Shown: positions 25,147 to 35,743, numbered from the stretch's first letter. The stretch is DNA of 64,000 bases from Microcoleus sp. FACHB-1515 (GCF_014696105.1 NZ_JACJPO010000066.1:186001-250000); one strand, 5' to 3'. Made by a program: numbers and translations. The notes: generated by a model not told the origin, from the sequence alone.

Positions 25147-27183
25147 ATGTCCAAGCAGATTATTATTGCCGAACAACATCGCATTGCCGCTGTTTTTTCC
25201 GAAGATCAAATTCAAGAACTCATTGTTGCCACAGGCAGTCACCAAGTCGGTGATATTTACCTGGGCGTCGTTGAAAACGTCCTCCCTGGCATTGACGCCG
25301 CCTTTGTCAATCTAGGTGATACCGAGCGCAACGGCTTTATTCACGTTACCGATCTGGGTCCGCTCCGCCTTAAACGCGCTGCCGGATCGATCACTGAACT
25401 GCTTGCCCCCCAGCAAAAAGTGCTGGTGCAGGTGATGAAAGAACCAACGGGCAACAAAGGTCCGCGCCTGACTGGAAACGTCAGCCTTCCCGGTCGCTAC
25501 CTTGTCCTGATGCCGTTTGGTCGCGGCGTAAACCTGTCTCGCCGGATTCGCAGCGAAAGCGAACGCAACCGCCTCCGCGCCCTTGCCGTGCTGATCAAGC
25601 CCGCAGGAATGGGGCTGCTGGTGCGAACTGAGGCAGAAGGGGTTGCTGAAGAAGCAATTTTAGAAGATCTCGAAGCTTTGCAGAAGCAATGGGAAAATGT
25701 GCAGCAAGAAGCGATGACGACTCGCGCTCCTAGCTTGCTCAATCGCGATGATGACTTTATTCAGCGCGTTTTGCGCGACATGTATAGTGCAGACGTGAAT
25801 CGCATTGTCGTCGATTCCCATACGGGCATGAAGCGCGTCAAGCAGCACTTGGTTGGCTGGAGCGGCGGCAAAAGTCCGCAGGGTGTTTTGGTCGATCATC
25901 ACCGCGATCGCGCCCCGATTCTCGAATACTTCCGCGTCAATGCTGCGATTCGTGAAGCCATGAAGCCGCGAGTCGATCTGCCTTCCGGCGGCTACATCAT
26001 CATTGAGCGGACGGAAGCCTTAACCGTGATCGACGTGAACTCTGGGTCGTTTACGCGATCGGCAACTGCCCGCGAAACCGTACTGTGGACAAACTGCGAA
26101 GCTGCCACTGAAATCGCTCGTCAACTGCGGTTACGCAACATTGCAGGCGTGATCATCGTGGACTTCATCGACATGGATGCACGGCGCGACCAGCTTCAAG
26201 TCCTAGAGCAGTTCAACAAAGCCCTCCGTGCTGACAAAGCTCGTCCGCAAATTGCTCAGTTGACCGAATTGGGACTGGTTGAACTGACACGTAAACGCCA
26301 AGGCCAAAACATCTACGAACTGTTTGGCCGTCCCTGCCCGACCTGTGGCGGTTTGGGTCATCTGGTTCACCTGCCCGGCGAATCTGAGCGGGCGTTGGCC
26401 GAACCGATCGAAGTTCGTGAAGCTCGCCATATTCCCGCCCCGACTCGTGCCCCTCAAATAATTGCGCCGCCCGACACATTCACAGCCGATGAGTATGACC
26501 ACGATCCGTCCCCGGATTTACAAGAGCTTGATCTAACCAATCATCCCAGCTACCAAGACCGCAACGGCGCAAACAATCGTCGTCGTCGTCGTCGTGTCGG
26601 CAAAGAACCGTTTGGTCGATCGCCTCGTCCAGATGAAACGGAAGACACCACTGCGATCGCAATCGAAGAACCGATCCGAGTTGAACCGATTCCAACTCCG
26701 ACGATCACTCCAGTCCGCGAAAATCGCAGCGACCGCAGCGATCGCGGTGAACGACCCGATCGCCAGCGCACCAGCAATCGCCGCGAACGTCCGCCTGCGG
26801 AACCGCCTCAGGTCATTGCGATCGAGATGACACCTGAAGAACAAGATGTGTATGCAGTTATGGGCGTTTCGCCGCTCGTTTTAAGTACAGAAACGGTGAA
26901 AGATCCAAAATCCACTGTGATCACGGTCACGCTGCCGGGTGAAAGTGGTGCAGTTCGCAATGGAAGCGTTGCCGCATCGCCTGCACCAGCGGAAATTGAG
27001 CAGCCGATCGAAACAGTAGAAGCTGAATCTGCGCCACCTCGTGAAGCGATCGAGACTCAGCCCGAAGCGCAAGCGAGTGAATCGGAGCCAGAAGAGGAAA
27101 GCACACTCACTCATCGCCGTCGTCGTCGCCGCCGTTCATCTGCTGATCTAGATGCGGCGATGGCCCAGCCCGAAGAAAGCTAA
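25147..27183 (+). CDS. rne: Ribonuclease E/G
   Basis: RNase E is the main endoribonuclease for mRNA decay and RNA processing. The 678-residue cyanobacterial form has the S1 domain (GDIYLGVVENVLPGIDAAFV), the DNase I-like catalytic part with LTVIDVNSGSFT and VDFIDMDARRD (Mg-binding Asp residues), and the zinc-link CPTCGGLGH at about residue 398. The rest is a disordered tail with an Arg run (NNRRRRRRVG) and, near the end, RRRRRRSSA, the nonapeptide shown in cyanobacteria to bind polynucleotide phosphorylase. ATG is preceded by GAGGAAG. rnhB follows at once. Confidence 0.97.
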   Translation: MSKQIIIAEQHRIAAVFSEDQIQELIVATGSHQVGDIYLGVVENVLPGIDAAFVNLGDTERNGFIHVTDLGPLRLKRAAGSITELLAPQQKVLVQVMKEPTGNKGPRLTGNVSLPGRYLVLMPFGRGVNLSRRIRSESERNRLRALAVLIKPAGMGLLVRTEAEGVAEEAILEDLEALQKQWENVQQEAMTTRAPSLLNRDDDFIQRVLRDMYSADVNRIVVDSHTGMKRVKQHLVGWSGGKSPQGVLVDHHRDRAPILEYFRVNAAIREAMKPRVDLPSGGYIIIERTEALTVIDVNSGSFTRSATARETVLWTNCEAATEIARQLRLRNIAGVIIVDFIDMDARRDQLQVLEQFNKALRADKARPQIAQLTELGLVELTRKRQGQNIYELFGRPCPTCGGLGHLVHLPGESERALAEPIEVREARHIPAPTRAPQIIAPPDTFTADEYDHDPSPDLQELDLTNHPSYQDRNGANNRRRRRRVGKEPFGRSPRPDETEDTTAIAIEEPIRVEPIPTPTITPVRENRSDRSDRGERPDRQRTSNRRERPPAEPPQVIAIEMTPEEQDVYAVMGVSPLVLSTETVKDPKSTVITVTLPGESGAVRNGSVAASPAPAEIEQPIETVEAESAPPREAIETQPEAQASESEPEEESTLTHRRRRRRRSSADLDAAMAQPEES

Positions 27184-27199
27184 GCTCGGCGCAGGTGTC

Positions 27200-27784
27200 A
27201 TGCTGCAAACCCCGCAGGCTGGCAAACGAATTGCCGGAGTCGATGAAGTTGGGAGAGGAGCGCTGTTTGGGCCAGTTGTAGCTGCTGCCGTCATTCTTCC
27301 TGTCTCAGCGATTGAACCGCTCACGCTGGCTGGCGTCACAGACAGTAAGCGCTTAACGCCACAGCGTCGCACAATCCTCGCTGCTCAAATTCAGCAAACG
27401 GCAATTTGTCGTATTGGAATCGCTTCGGTACGCGAAATCGATCGCCTCAATATCCTGCAAGCGTCTCTGCTGGCAATGCGGCGATCGATTGTCCGTCTCG
27501 ATCCAGCTCCAACCCTATGTCTGATCGATGGCAACCAACGAGTTCCAGGGCTGTCGATGCCACAGCAAACGATCGTCAAAGGCGATCAAACTTCGCTGGC
27601 AATTGCCGCTGCTAGCATCATCGCCAAAGTGTGGCGTGATGCTTTGCTCGATCGACTGGCGGCAAAATATCCGCAGTACGGTTTATCAACCAACAAGGGC
27701 TACGGCACGATCGGCCATCGTCAGGCGATCGCGCAATTTGGCGTAACAATCCACCATCGCCGCTCGTTTAGCCCCTGCCGCTAA
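27200..27784 (+). CDS. rnhB: Ribonuclease HII
   Basis: RNase HII removes RNA from RNA-DNA hybrids and single ribonucleotides from DNA. The 194-residue protein has the catalytic IAGVDEVGRGALFGPVVAAA, TDSKRLTPQRR, LIDGNQRVP and KGDQTSLAIAAASIIAKVWRD. The start at ATG 27200, 16 bp after the rne stop, gives the usual length; a start at 27152 overlapping rne would add 16 residues of Lys/Pro-rich sequence. The rne-rnhB arrangement is conserved in cyanobacteria. Its end overlaps the convergent DUF1997 gene by 4 bp. Confidence 0.95.
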   Translation: MLQTPQAGKRIAGVDEVGRGALFGPVVAAAVILPVSAIEPLTLAGVTDSKRLTPQRRTILAAQIQQTAICRIGIASVREIDRLNILQASLLAMRRSIVRLDPAPTLCLIDGNQRVPGLSMPQQTIVKGDQTSLAIAAASIIAKVWRDALLDRLAAKYPQYGLSTNKGYGTIGHRQAIAQFGVTIHHRRSFSPCR

Positions 27785-28365
27785 GTCGGAAAGCTGAGAC
27801 CCAGATTCGATCGAGCGGCTTCCGGCTGAGCTTCAAGCTGGACTGCTGCCCATTGCCGATAATCTTGCAGCAGATGGTGCGTCAATCGCTGCTTGATTGT
27901 CAGCAGCACGCTTTTTAACAAACCGTTGCCTGTCGCTTCCAGGATGGGGCGTGGCGTAAACCACAGTGCAGGCGGCAGCTCAACCTGCACATCGAGATCG
28001 GCTTGACCGCAAAGCATCGTGGTGTTGCGGAGCGATCGCGGCGACAATCGACCAACAAGCTTGAGGCTGAAGCGGCGATCGATGTATTCAACGCCGCGAA
28101 TTTCACAGGCCGTTGATTCAACATGAATTGTACCATCGGCCTCCGACCACACGCGGATATCAACGGTCGGCTGAATGCTCAGCATCATAAAGCTCAACGG
28201 TCGCATCTTCAGGCGAAAACAGTCTTCGCCTAGCTGCTCAACCCGTGTTGGATCAACGAGCGCGGCAACAAGGCGTTGAGGCTGGCGCAAATAATGTTGA
28301 ATTGGGATCGGCTGAGTAGTAACCGCAATTTCGACGGCCTGAATCGCGCTGAAGTGAATGTTCAT
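27781..28365 (-). CDS. DUF1997 family protein
   Basis: A 194-residue protein of a family found in cyanobacteria and chloroplasts, function unknown. Visible family features are IPIQHYLRQPQRLVAALVDP, CFRLKMRPLSFMMLSIQP and LWFTPRPILEATGNGLLKSV near the end, with an amphipathic character suggesting lipid or membrane contact similar to START-like folds (inference). No signal peptide or transmembrane helix is seen. It is convergent with rnhB and divergent from pheA. Confidence 0.8.
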   Translation of the reverse strand: MNIHFSAIQAVEIAVTTQPIPIQHYLRQPQRLVAALVDPTRVEQLGEDCFRLKMRPLSFMMLSIQPTVDIRVWSEADGTIHVESTACEIRGVEYIDRRFSLKLVGRLSPRSLRNTTMLCGQADLDVQVELPPALWFTPRPILEATGNGLLKSVLLTIKQRLTHHLLQDYRQWAAVQLEAQPEAARSNLGLSFPT

Positions 28366-28595
28366 GAAAATTGCTGCATTGTGATTACAGCATACGAGTA
28401 TTTACATGATCCTTTACATTTATTTTACAAATCATTTTCAAGATGCAGAAATTTCTCAGAAAACTCTGACTTATTTATCATCTAGGCGATTGATTTTTGT
28501 ACAGATGCAACAACTGCCCGGATTTTCACAGGACACTCAGTTTTAGGGCATAGTGTAAATCGCACTGAGATTTTCACCGCTTCGCGAAATGCACT

Positions 28596-29423
28596 ATGGC
28601 AACGTCGATCGCCTATCTTGGTCCCCCCGGAACCTACGCAGAAGTCGCTGCCCTGCGCTGGAGTGCTCGACTTCATCAAGCAGGTGAAAATCCGACACTG
28701 CTTGCTTGTCCGAGCATTGCCCAAGCGCTACGAGCAGCCGCAACCGAACAGGCAGCATGGGCAGTCGTGCCTGTCGAAAATTCGATCGAGGGCAGTGTCA
28801 CGATGACGCTCGATACACTCTGGCATCTCGATCGCCTCCAGGTGCAGCAAGCGCTAATTTTGCCAATTTCACACGCGCTGATTTCGCAAGCTCAGGCGTT
28901 CACTGAAATCAAAACGATCTATTCGCATCCACAAGCGCTGGCTCAGTGTCAAGATTGGCTGGAGCAACATTTGCCGACCGTTCAACTTGTGCCGACCAAC
29001 TCGACAACCGAGGCACTTCAGCATCTAGAAGAAAACTTTTCGATCGGAGCGATCGCCTCTCAACGCGCCGCCGAACTTTACAATCTGCCAATTCTCGCGC
29101 ATCCGATTAACGACCATCCCGACAACTGCACTCGCTTCTGGGTGATGAGTCTAAATCCGGCTCCGGGTGGCGATCATACTTCACTGGCGTTCAGTTTACC
29201 CGATCGCCCCGGCGCACTGGTTCAGCCGCTCCAGGCGTTTGCCAAACGCGAAATTAACCTCAGTCGCATTGAATCGCGTCCAACGAAGCGATCGCTGGGA
29301 GAATATCGCTTTTTCGTGGATATCGAGGCAGATTCAAGTCAGCCGATCGTGCAGGCGGCTTTAAGCGAACTAGCAGACTACACAGAAACCCTGAAAGTGT
29401 TTGGAAGCTATGCGCTAGCGTAG
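28596..29423 (+). CDS. pheA: Prephenate dehydratase
   Basis: The enzyme converts prephenate to phenylpyruvate in phenylalanine synthesis. The 275-residue protein starts IAYLGPPGTYAEVAALRW and shows VVPVENSIEGSVTMTLD, IYSHPQALAQCQDWL, GAIASQRAAELYNLP and the active-site region DHPDNCTRFWVM with the Thr-Arg-Phe triplet. The C-terminal ACT domain follows (SLAFSLPDRPGALVQPLQAF, then INLSRIESRPTKRSLGEYRF), which binds phenylalanine for feedback inhibition. It is a stand-alone dehydratase without a chorismate mutase domain, as usual in cyanobacteria. The gene is monocistronic. Confidence 0.96.
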   Translation: MATSIAYLGPPGTYAEVAALRWSARLHQAGENPTLLACPSIAQALRAAATEQAAWAVVPVENSIEGSVTMTLDTLWHLDRLQVQQALILPISHALISQAQAFTEIKTIYSHPQALAQCQDWLEQHLPTVQLVPTNSTTEALQHLEENFSIGAIASQRAAELYNLPILAHPINDHPDNCTRFWVMSLNPAPGGDHTSLAFSLPDRPGALVQPLQAFAKREINLSRIESRPTKRSLGEYRFFVDIEADSSQPIVQAALSELADYTETLKVFGSYALA

Positions 29424-29438
29424 CTTGGCAGGTTTCGA

Positions 29439-30077
29439 TTAATTCAGCGCATCCTTGAGAACGGTGCGGGCTGCAAGATGATTGCGCGTCGAGGTGAGAA
29501 TTTCGGCTTCGCGCTCTAATCGTGCTGCCGTGCTTTGCATTTCGAGCAGGGCTTGCTGTTCGGGGGCTGCACCATGCAGATTTCCGGCGACCCAGTAGGA
29601 AAGCTCTAGCGGCAAGTCGGGAATATCGTTCGGAAGCTGAATGTCTTCGCTCATCAGCTTGGCGGACAGTCGCACGACATCGCGCAAAAGCTGATCGACT
29701 TCGCCTGCTAACGGTCGAAGGTCGCGATCGGTCGGTTCATCTTCAATCCACTCGACCAATCCGACGTAGTAAGGCTTTTGCCGCACATATTCGAGGACAC
29801 GAAAGCGCTGCTGTCCTAAAGTGGCGATCTTCATGCGATCGTCTTGCAGCCGATGATAATCAATCACTTCGGCGCAGCAGCCAACGTTAGAAACTTTGCC
29901 GTCTACCGCATCGACCATCAAGACTCCAAAGCGGCGATCGCTCTGGAGGATGGTGTTCATCATGATCCGGTAGCGGAACTCAAAAATATGTAGCGGAAGT
30001 TGTCTGCCCGGAAACAGAACGACATCGGGCAGGGGAAATAGCGGAAGTTCGCGCACGGCAACCGAGGAAAATGTCAT
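29439..30077 (-). CDS. LON peptidase substrate-binding domain protein
   Basis: The 212-residue protein consists only of the N-terminal LON (PUA-like) domain, without the ATPase and protease parts. It starts with ELPLFPLPDVVLFPGRQLPL and LHIFEFRYRIMMN, typical of the domain, and has RFGVLMVDA and CAEVIDYHRLQDDRMKIATL. The C-terminal third is helical and Glu-rich. Such proteins are common in cyanobacteria and their task is unknown; substrate recognition for a protease is a reasonable guess. It is convergent with pheA and in the same direction as the str operon upstream, 142 bp away. Confidence 0.88.
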   Translation of the reverse strand: MTFSSVAVRELPLFPLPDVVLFPGRQLPLHIFEFRYRIMMNTILQSDRRFGVLMVDAVDGKVSNVGCCAEVIDYHRLQDDRMKIATLGQQRFRVLEYVRQKPYYVGLVEWIEDEPTDRDLRPLAGEVDQLLRDVVRLSAKLMSEDIQLPNDIPDLPLELSYWVAGNLHGAAPEQQALLEMQSTAARLEREAEILTSTRNHLAARTVLKDALN

Positions 30078-30219
30078 TGCAGTCTGATCCCTTGGGGGAT
30101 TTACAAAGATTTAGAACAAAGCTGCGAATCGAAGGCGTTTAATAAAAGTTGTTAAGCAACCTTAATATATAGCTTATCGCATTGTTCCAATCCCTCAAGG
30201 GAGACACAAGGAGAATTTA

Positions 30220-30537
30220 CTAGAGCTTCACTTCGATATCGACGCCCGCAGGCAGATCAAGCTTCATCAAAGCGTCGATCGTCTTGGAAGAAGGCTGATA
30301 GATATCGATGATGCGGCGATGTGTGCGCGTCTCGAAGTGTTCGCGGGAGTCTTTATCGACGTGGGGCGATCGCAGCAAGCAGTAGATGCGACGCTTGGTC
30401 GGGAGGGGAATGGGACCGATCGCAGTGGCATTCGTGCGATTGGCAGTATCGACGATCTTCTCGCAGGAGGTGTCGAGGAGGCGGCGATCGAAGGCTTTGA
30501 GCCGGATGCGAATTTTTTGCTGTTGAATCGTTGCCAT
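30220..30537 (-). CDS. rpsJ: 30S ribosomal protein S10
   Basis: The 105-residue protein has the S10 features [59 protein letters not shown] and [11 protein letters not shown]10 sits in the head of the small subunit and also takes part in transcription antitermination with NusB. It is the last gene of the str operon, 91 bp after tuf; the cyanobacterial order rpsL-rpsG-fusA-tuf-rpsJ is kept. ATG at 30537 is clear; longer in-frame starts are not supported. Confidence 0.98.
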   Translation of the reverse strand: MATIQQQKIRIRLKAFDRRLLDTSCEKIVDTANRTNATAIGPIPLPTKRRIYCLLRSPHVDKDSREHFETRTHRRIIDIYQPSSKTIDALMKLDLPAGVDIEVKL

Positions 30538-30628
30538 GATCTTGAGTTTGGGCGACAAACGGACAAATATCAGCAGCCAGCCTTGCGACTGACTGCTGAT
30601 CAATCAAATCAATTGTACAAGCAGCAGA

Positions 30629-31858
30629 CTACTTGACGATTTTGGAGACGACGCCTGCACCGATCGTGCGGCCACCTTCACGGATGGCGAAGCGCATTCC
30701 CTGTTCGATGGCGATCGGGTTGATCAGTTCCACCGTCATTTTGATCCGGTCTCCCGGCATCACCATCTCGGCGGCGCTACCATCATCCGAGGTGAAGGCG
30801 GTGATCGTTCCGGTCACGTCGGTGGTGCGGACGTAGAACTGCGGGCGGTAGCCAGGGAAGAACGGCGTTTTGCGTCCGCCTTCCTTTTCTTGCAGCACGT
30901 ACACTTCGCCTTCAAACTGCGTGTGAGGTGTAATCGAACCGGGCTTAGCCAGCACCATGCCGCGCTCGATGTCTTCCTTCTTCAAACCGCGCAGCAACAG
31001 ACCTGCGTTGTCACCTGCCAAACCTTCGTCAAGGCTCTTCTTGAACATCTCGATACCCGTGACAGTGGTGCTGCGGGTGTTGCGGATGCCAACCAGTTCG
31101 ACGGTGTCGTTAAGCTTGATTTTTCCACGCTCGATCCGGCCAGTGGCGACCGTACCGCGACCCGTGATCGTGAACACGTCTTCAACGGCCATCAAGAACG
31201 GCTTATCAACGTCACGCTCTGGCGTGGGGATGTAGGAATCCACAGCGTCCATGAGTTCATAGATTTTGTCTACCCACTCGTTGTCGCCGCGAGCCGTCTT
31301 CGGGTTGGCCTGCATTGCTTCCAATGCCATCAGGCCGGAACCGCGAATGATCGGGATGTCGTCACCGGGGAATTCGTAGTCGCTGAGCAATTCGCGCAGT
31401 TCGAGTTCCACCAGTTCGAGCAGTTCTTCGTCGTCAACTTGGTCAACCTTGTTTAGGAAGACGACCAAGCTGGGAACGCCAACCTGACGAGCCAGCAGGA
31501 TATGCTCCTTCGTCTGGGGCATTGCACCGTCCGTTGCCGCAACGACGAGGATTGCGCCGTCCATTTGCGCTGCGCCCGTGATCATGTTCTTCACGTAGTC
31601 CGCGTGGCCGGGGCAGTCCACGTGAGCGTAGTGACGGCTTTCGGTTTGGTATTCGACGTGAGCCGTGTTGATCGTGATGCCGCGAGCTTTCTCTTCAGGA
31701 GCCGCGTCAATCTCGTCGTACTTCTTGGCTTGAGCGCCACCGCCCGCCGCCAGCGTCATCGTGATCGCTGCGGTGAGGGTGGTTTTGCCGTGATCGACGT
31801 GACCGATCGTGCCGATGTTGACGTGGGGTTTTGTCCGTTCAAACTTTGCGCGTGCCAT
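30629..31858 (-). CDS. tuf: Translation elongation factor Tu
   Basis: EF-Tu carries aminoacyl-tRNA to the ribosome as a GTP complex. The 409-residue protein has [18 protein letters not shown] (G1), [12 protein letters not shown] (G2), [17 protein letters not shown] (G3), [13 protein letters not shown] (G4) and [10 protein letters not shown] (G5), and domains 2 and 3 follow, with [13 protein letters not shown] at the end. The length fits cyanobacterial EF-Tu. It lies 25 bp after fusA in the str operon, with an AAGGAA ribosome site. Confidence 0.99.
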   Translation of the reverse strand: MARAKFERTKPHVNIGTIGHVDHGKTTLTAAITMTLAAGGGAQAKKYDEIDAAPEEKARGITINTAHVEYQTESRHYAHVDCPGHADYVKNMITGAAQMDGAILVVAATDGAMPQTKEHILLARQVGVPSLVVFLNKVDQVDDEELLELVELELRELLSDYEFPGDDIPIIRGSGLMALEAMQANPKTARGDNEWVDKIYELMDAVDSYIPTPERDVDKPFLMAVEDVFTITGRGTVATGRIERGKIKLNDTVELVGIRNTRSTTVTGIEMFKKSLDEGLAGDNAGLLLRGLKKEDIERGMVLAKPGSITPHTQFEGEVYVLQEKEGGRKTPFFPGYRPQFYVRTTDVTGTITAFTSDDGSAAEMVMPGDRIKMTVELINPIAIEQGMRFAIREGGRTIGAGVVSKIVK

Positions 31859-31883
31859 GAATCTTTCCGTTCCTTTCTACTGA

Positions 31884-34004
31884 TTAAGCGTTCCCTTTGT
31901 TCTTTGCGATGATCGTTTCAGCCACGCTGCGAGGCACCTCTTCGTAGTGGCTAAACTCCATCGAGAATATGCCCCGACCCTGGGTGTTAGACCGGATATC
32001 AGTAGCATATCCAAACATCCGCTCAAGGGGAACCTTGGCTGACACCTTGGCAAGTCCCGTTTCTGAGCTTTGACCTTCGATCTGTCCGCGTCGCGAGATC
32101 AAGTCGCCAATCACCGTTCCCAAAAAGTCATCAGGAACTTCGACTTCAACTTTCATCATCGGCTCTAGCAGGACGGGCGAAGCCTTTTGCACCGCCTCTT
32201 TGATCGCCATCGATCCGGCGATCTTAAAGGCCATTTCCGAAGAGTCTACATCGTGGTAAGAACCATCCACCATCGTCGCTTTCAGATCGATGACCGGATA
32301 GCCCGCAATGATTCCCGATTCGCAAGCTTCCTTCATGCCTTGCTCAGCAGGGCCGATGTATTCCTTGGGCACAACGCCACCAACGATCTTCGAGACGAAC
32401 TCAAAGCCCGTTCCGACTTCGCCCGGTTCCACTTCGATCACAACATGGCCGTATTGACCTTTACCACCCGACTGACGGACAAACTTGCCTTCAGCGCGGA
32501 CAGGCTTGCGGATCGTTTCGCGATAGGCGACTTGCGGTGCGCCGACGTTGGCTTCGACCTTGAATTCGCGCAGCATTCGATCGACCAGAATTTCCAGGTG
32601 CAACTCGCCCATTCCGGCGATCACCGTCTGATTCGTTTCGGGATCAACGCTGACGCGGAAGGTCGGGTCTTCTTCAGACAGCGATTGCAGTGCCTTGGAA
32701 AGCTTTTCCATGTCCTGCTTCGTCTTCGGCTCGACCGCTACCGAAATCACAGGTTCCGGGATGAACAGCGACTCCAAAATGACCGGAGCGTTGTCGTCGC
32801 TGATCGTGTCACCTGTGAAGGTGTCCTTCAGACCGAGTGCCGCACCCAAGTCGCCCGCCCGAAGCTCATCGACTTCAATGCGATCGTCCGCCTTCAACAC
32901 GATCAAACGGGAGATCCGCTCTTTCTTGCCTTTCGACGAGTTCAACACATAGCTGCCCTTCTTGAGGACACCAGAGTAAACGCGCACGAAGGTCAAGCGA
33001 CCATAGGGATCGGCCATGATTTTGAAGGCCAAAGCCGACAGCGGTTCTGAATCGTCGGCGTGGCGGACAGTGGTTTCGCCATCCGGCAGCGTTCCCTGAA
33101 TCGGGGGAACATCGATCGGCGCAGGCAGATAGTCTACGACCGCATCGAGCATGAGCTGAACACCTTTGTTCTTGAAGGCCGAACCGCAGAGCATCGGGAC
33201 GATCGATCCGTCGATCGTGCCCTTCCGCAGCGCCGTCCGAATTTCTTCCTCGGTGAGTTCTTCGCCTTCGAGGTACTTCTCAGTCAGAGCGTCATCGGTT
33301 TCTGCGACTGATTCGATCAGCTTGGTGCGATATTCTTCGACCAAGTCGGCCATGTCAGCCGGAATGTCCGTCACTTCGATGTCCGTACCGATATCATTCT
33401 TGTAGATATAGGCTTTCATCCGCACCAGATCGACAATGCCTTTGAAATCCGACTCAGCACCGATCGGCAACTGAATCGGCACGGCATTGGCTCTAAGTCG
33501 GTCGCGAATTTGACCATAGACCTTATAGAAGTTGGCTCCGGTGCGATCCATTTTGTTGACGAAGACAAAGCGCGGCACACTGTACCGATCCGCTTGCCGC
33601 CACACCGTCTCAGACTGAGGCTGAACGCCGCCCACCGAACAGAACACCGCGATCACACCGTCCAGAACGCGCATCGATCGCTCGACTTCGATCGTGAAGT
33701 CAACGTGTCCGGGCGTGTCGATAATGTTGATTTGATGTTCCGGTTCGCCTGCGAGTGGCTGAGTCGGATTTTCGGGATCGCGGCGCGTCCAGGTGGTGCT
33801 GATCGCAGCGGCGGTGATGGTGATTCCCCGCTCGCGCTCTTGCGCCATCCAGTCCGTTACGGCTGTCCCTTCATGAACTTCGCCAATTTTGTGAACCACG
33901 CCGGAATAAAACAGAATGCGTTCTGTCGTTGTTGTTTTGCCCGCGTCGATGTGCGCGGCAATTCCGATATTCCGTGTCCGTTCAAGTGGGACGTTACGTG
34001 CCAC
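31884..34004 (-). CDS. fusA: Translation elongation factor G
   Basis: EF-G drives translocation of mRNA and tRNAs on the ribosome. The 706-residue protein has [20 protein letters not shown] (G1), [12 protein letters not shown] (G2), [20 protein letters not shown] (G3) and [13 protein letters not shown] (G4). Domains II-V follow, with [18 protein letters not shown] and [13 protein letters not shown]. The start is GTG at 34004, preceded by a perfect AAGGAGG ribosome site; the protein begins [20 protein letters not shown]. It is the third gene of the str operon, 168 bp after rpsG. Confidence 0.98.
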   Translation of the reverse strand: MARNVPLERTRNIGIAAHIDAGKTTTTERILFYSGVVHKIGEVHEGTAVTDWMAQERERGITITAAAISTTWTRRDPENPTQPLAGEPEHQINIIDTPGHVDFTIEVERSMRVLDGVIAVFCSVGGVQPQSETVWRQADRYSVPRFVFVNKMDRTGANFYKVYGQIRDRLRANAVPIQLPIGAESDFKGIVDLVRMKAYIYKNDIGTDIEVTDIPADMADLVEEYRTKLIESVAETDDALTEKYLEGEELTEEEIRTALRKGTIDGSIVPMLCGSAFKNKGVQLMLDAVVDYLPAPIDVPPIQGTLPDGETTVRHADDSEPLSALAFKIMADPYGRLTFVRVYSGVLKKGSYVLNSSKGKKERISRLIVLKADDRIEVDELRAGDLGAALGLKDTFTGDTISDDNAPVILESLFIPEPVISVAVEPKTKQDMEKLSKALQSLSEEDPTFRVSVDPETNQTVIAGMGELHLEILVDRMLREFKVEANVGAPQVAYRETIRKPVRAEGKFVRQSGGKGQYGHVVIEVEPGEVGTGFEFVSKIVGGVVPKEYIGPAEQGMKEACESGIIAGYPVIDLKATMVDGSYHDVDSSEMAFKIAGSMAIKEAVQKASPVLLEPMMKVEVEVPDDFLGTVIGDLISRRGQIEGQSSETGLAKVSAKVPLERMFGYATDIRSNTQGRGIFSMEFSHYEEVPRSVAETIIAKNKGNA

Positions 34005-34172
34005 AGTTACCTCCTTAAACTGCCGCAGGGCTTCTTTTGCGGCTCTATTAAGATTTTATACTTTTTTGCCCTTGACAGGGCGATCGACCTTCAGCTAGAA
34101 GCGCTAAATCTGGCATCCATAGAACGCCAGATTCGGAGATCCACATTCGACCGAACTTCAGTAGCGCCGAGC

Positions 34173-34643
34173 CTAGTAGCGATAGTGGGCAAATGCCTTG
34201 TTCGCTTCGGCCATCCGGTGCGTTTCTTCGCGGCGGCGAATTGCGCTTCCGGTTTCGTTGGCGGCATCCATCAGTTCGTTCGCCAGTTTGCCTGCCATCG
34301 TTCGGCCTGCACGAGCGCGAGAGAACTGGGTGAGCCAGCGCAGAGCCAAGGCAGTACCGCGATCGCTCCGCACTTCCATCGGAACCTGATAGGTTGCACC
34401 ACCGACCCGACGCGCCTTGACTTCAACTAAGGGCGTGGCGTTCTTCACTGCTCTTTCAAAGGTTTCGAGCGGATCGCCACCCGTGCGCTCTTCGATGATC
34501 TTGAACGCATCATAAATGATGTTGAAGGCGATCGATTTTTTACCGCTGTTCATCAGACGGCGTACCATCATCGTGACGAGACGGCTGTTGTGGACGGGAT
34601 CGGGCGGAATCGGGCGCTTGGGGATTTTTGTGCGACGGGACAT
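34173..34643 (-). CDS. rpsG: 30S ribosomal protein S7
   Basis: The 156-residue protein nucleates assembly of the 30S head and contacts tRNA in the exit site. It begins [20 protein letters not shown] and shows [37 protein letters not shown] and a basic end with [13 protein letters not shown]. Second gene of the str operon, 25 bp after rpsL. Confidence 0.98.
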   Translation of the reverse strand: MSRRTKIPKRPIPPDPVHNSRLVTMMVRRLMNSGKKSIAFNIIYDAFKIIEERTGGDPLETFERAVKNATPLVEVKARRVGGATYQVPMEVRSDRGTALALRWLTQFSRARAGRTMAGKLANELMDAANETGSAIRRREETHRMAEANKAFAHYRY

Positions 34644-34668
34644 AGACTTCTTGCAGTGAAAAGGTTAA

Positions 34669-35043
34669 TTAGGATTTGGGACGCTTGGCGCCATATTTCG
34701 ATCGACCTTGCATCCGGTTTTTGACGCCGACCGTATCGAGCGTACCGCGAATGATGTGATAGCGGACTCCCGGCAAATCTTTGACCCGTCCGCCGCGAAT
34801 CATCACAACCGAGTGTTCCTGAAGGTTGTGCCCAATGCCCGGAATGTACGCCGTCACTTCAAAACCGGAAGTCAAGCGCACCCGTGCCACCTTACGCAGT
34901 GCGGAGTTCGGCTTTTTGGGCGTGGTTGTGTAAACGCGGGTGCAAACGCCTCGACGCTGAGGGCAGCTTTTGAGGGCGGGTGACTTGGTTTTCTGTGTGG
35001 TTTTCTGGCGCTCGTCGCGAATAAGCTGTTGAATCGTGGGCAT
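34669..35043 (-). CDS. rpsL: 30S ribosomal protein S12
   Basis: S12 lies at the decoding centre and controls fidelity; its mutation gives streptomycin resistance. The 124-residue protein starts [20 protein letters not shown] and has the streptomycin-relevant segments [19 protein letters not shown] and [17 protein letters not shown]. The lysines in PKKPN and VKDLP are the usual wild-type residues, so nothing suggests streptomycin resistance. First gene of the str operon; the promoter should lie in 35044-35185. Confidence 0.98.
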   Translation of the reverse strand: MPTIQQLIRDERQKTTQKTKSPALKSCPQRRGVCTRVYTTTPKKPNSALRKVARVRLTSGFEVTAYIPGIGHNLQEHSVVMIRGGRVKDLPGVRYHIIRGTLDTVGVKNRMQGRSKYGAKRPKS

Positions 35044-35185
35044 GAGTTACCGTCAGGCTGTTTTTTGCGGGGATGAACTTGCAACGATCTCTAATCGTAG
35101 CGATCGATTTGCCATTGTGTCAAATGCAAGATCGTCAAAGGCTTTGAGTCAGCTTGCCAGCCGCAACCTACAAAGAAGTTTAATT

Positions 35186-35632
35186 ATGTCAGTTCTATAC
35201 CTACGGCTAATCCCAACAAGTTTGCACTACATTCCTCCAGAATCAACCCATTCGGTGGCACAAGAGGCGCTTTCGCGTTTGTTTCCAGAAGGTGATATTT
35301 ATCTAGAAGTTTACAAAACGACAGAATTTATTGATCAAGGAGAAAACTTCGAGTACGTGCGCTGTCCTTTTTGCGGGGCAGATTTAGTAGCTTGGTGGGG
35401 AGATGCGATGGACGCAGCCTATGAAGCCGCATTTGAGGATTTGTCCATCACCACACCTTGCTGTCACCAACAAACCTCGCTAGAGAAGCTTGACTACAGA
35501 GCACCAGCAGGATTTGCTCGCTTCGTATTGTCAGTACGCAATCCAAATAGAGGAGATCTAACAGAAAGAGAAATCGAGTTAATCGAAACGATACTCAACT
35601 GTAAATTGAAACAAGTCTGGGCAATGTACTGA
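35186..35632 (+). CDS. Hypothetical protein with Cys-rich core (148 aa)
   Basis: I do not recognise the family. The protein begins MSVLYLRLIPTSLHYIPPES and has a possible zinc ribbon: YVRCPFCGADLVAWWGDAMD, then TTPCCHQQTSLEKLDY, giving two Cys pairs about 50 residues apart. It ends with a helix (EIELIETILNCKLKQVWAMY). No signal or membrane helix is present. The gene is AT-rich compared with the neighbouring str operon and is followed by a pseudogene, which suggests an accessory insertion. ATG 35186 is chosen; the upstream in-frame sequence overlaps the rpsL promoter area. Confidence 0.65.
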   Translation: MSVLYLRLIPTSLHYIPPESTHSVAQEALSRLFPEGDIYLEVYKTTEFIDQGENFEYVRCPFCGADLVAWWGDAMDAAYEAAFEDLSITTPCCHQQTSLEKLDYRAPAGFARFVLSVRNPNRGDLTEREIELIETILNCKLKQVWAMY

Positions 35633-35743
35633 TGCAGCGAAGCGATCGAATTAGCGATGGATCGAATGGCGGAAGTCGCTACAACTAATCTAAGTAGCTT
35701 GACTATCCTAATCGTAACTTCTTTACTTAGGAAACCTCTAATA

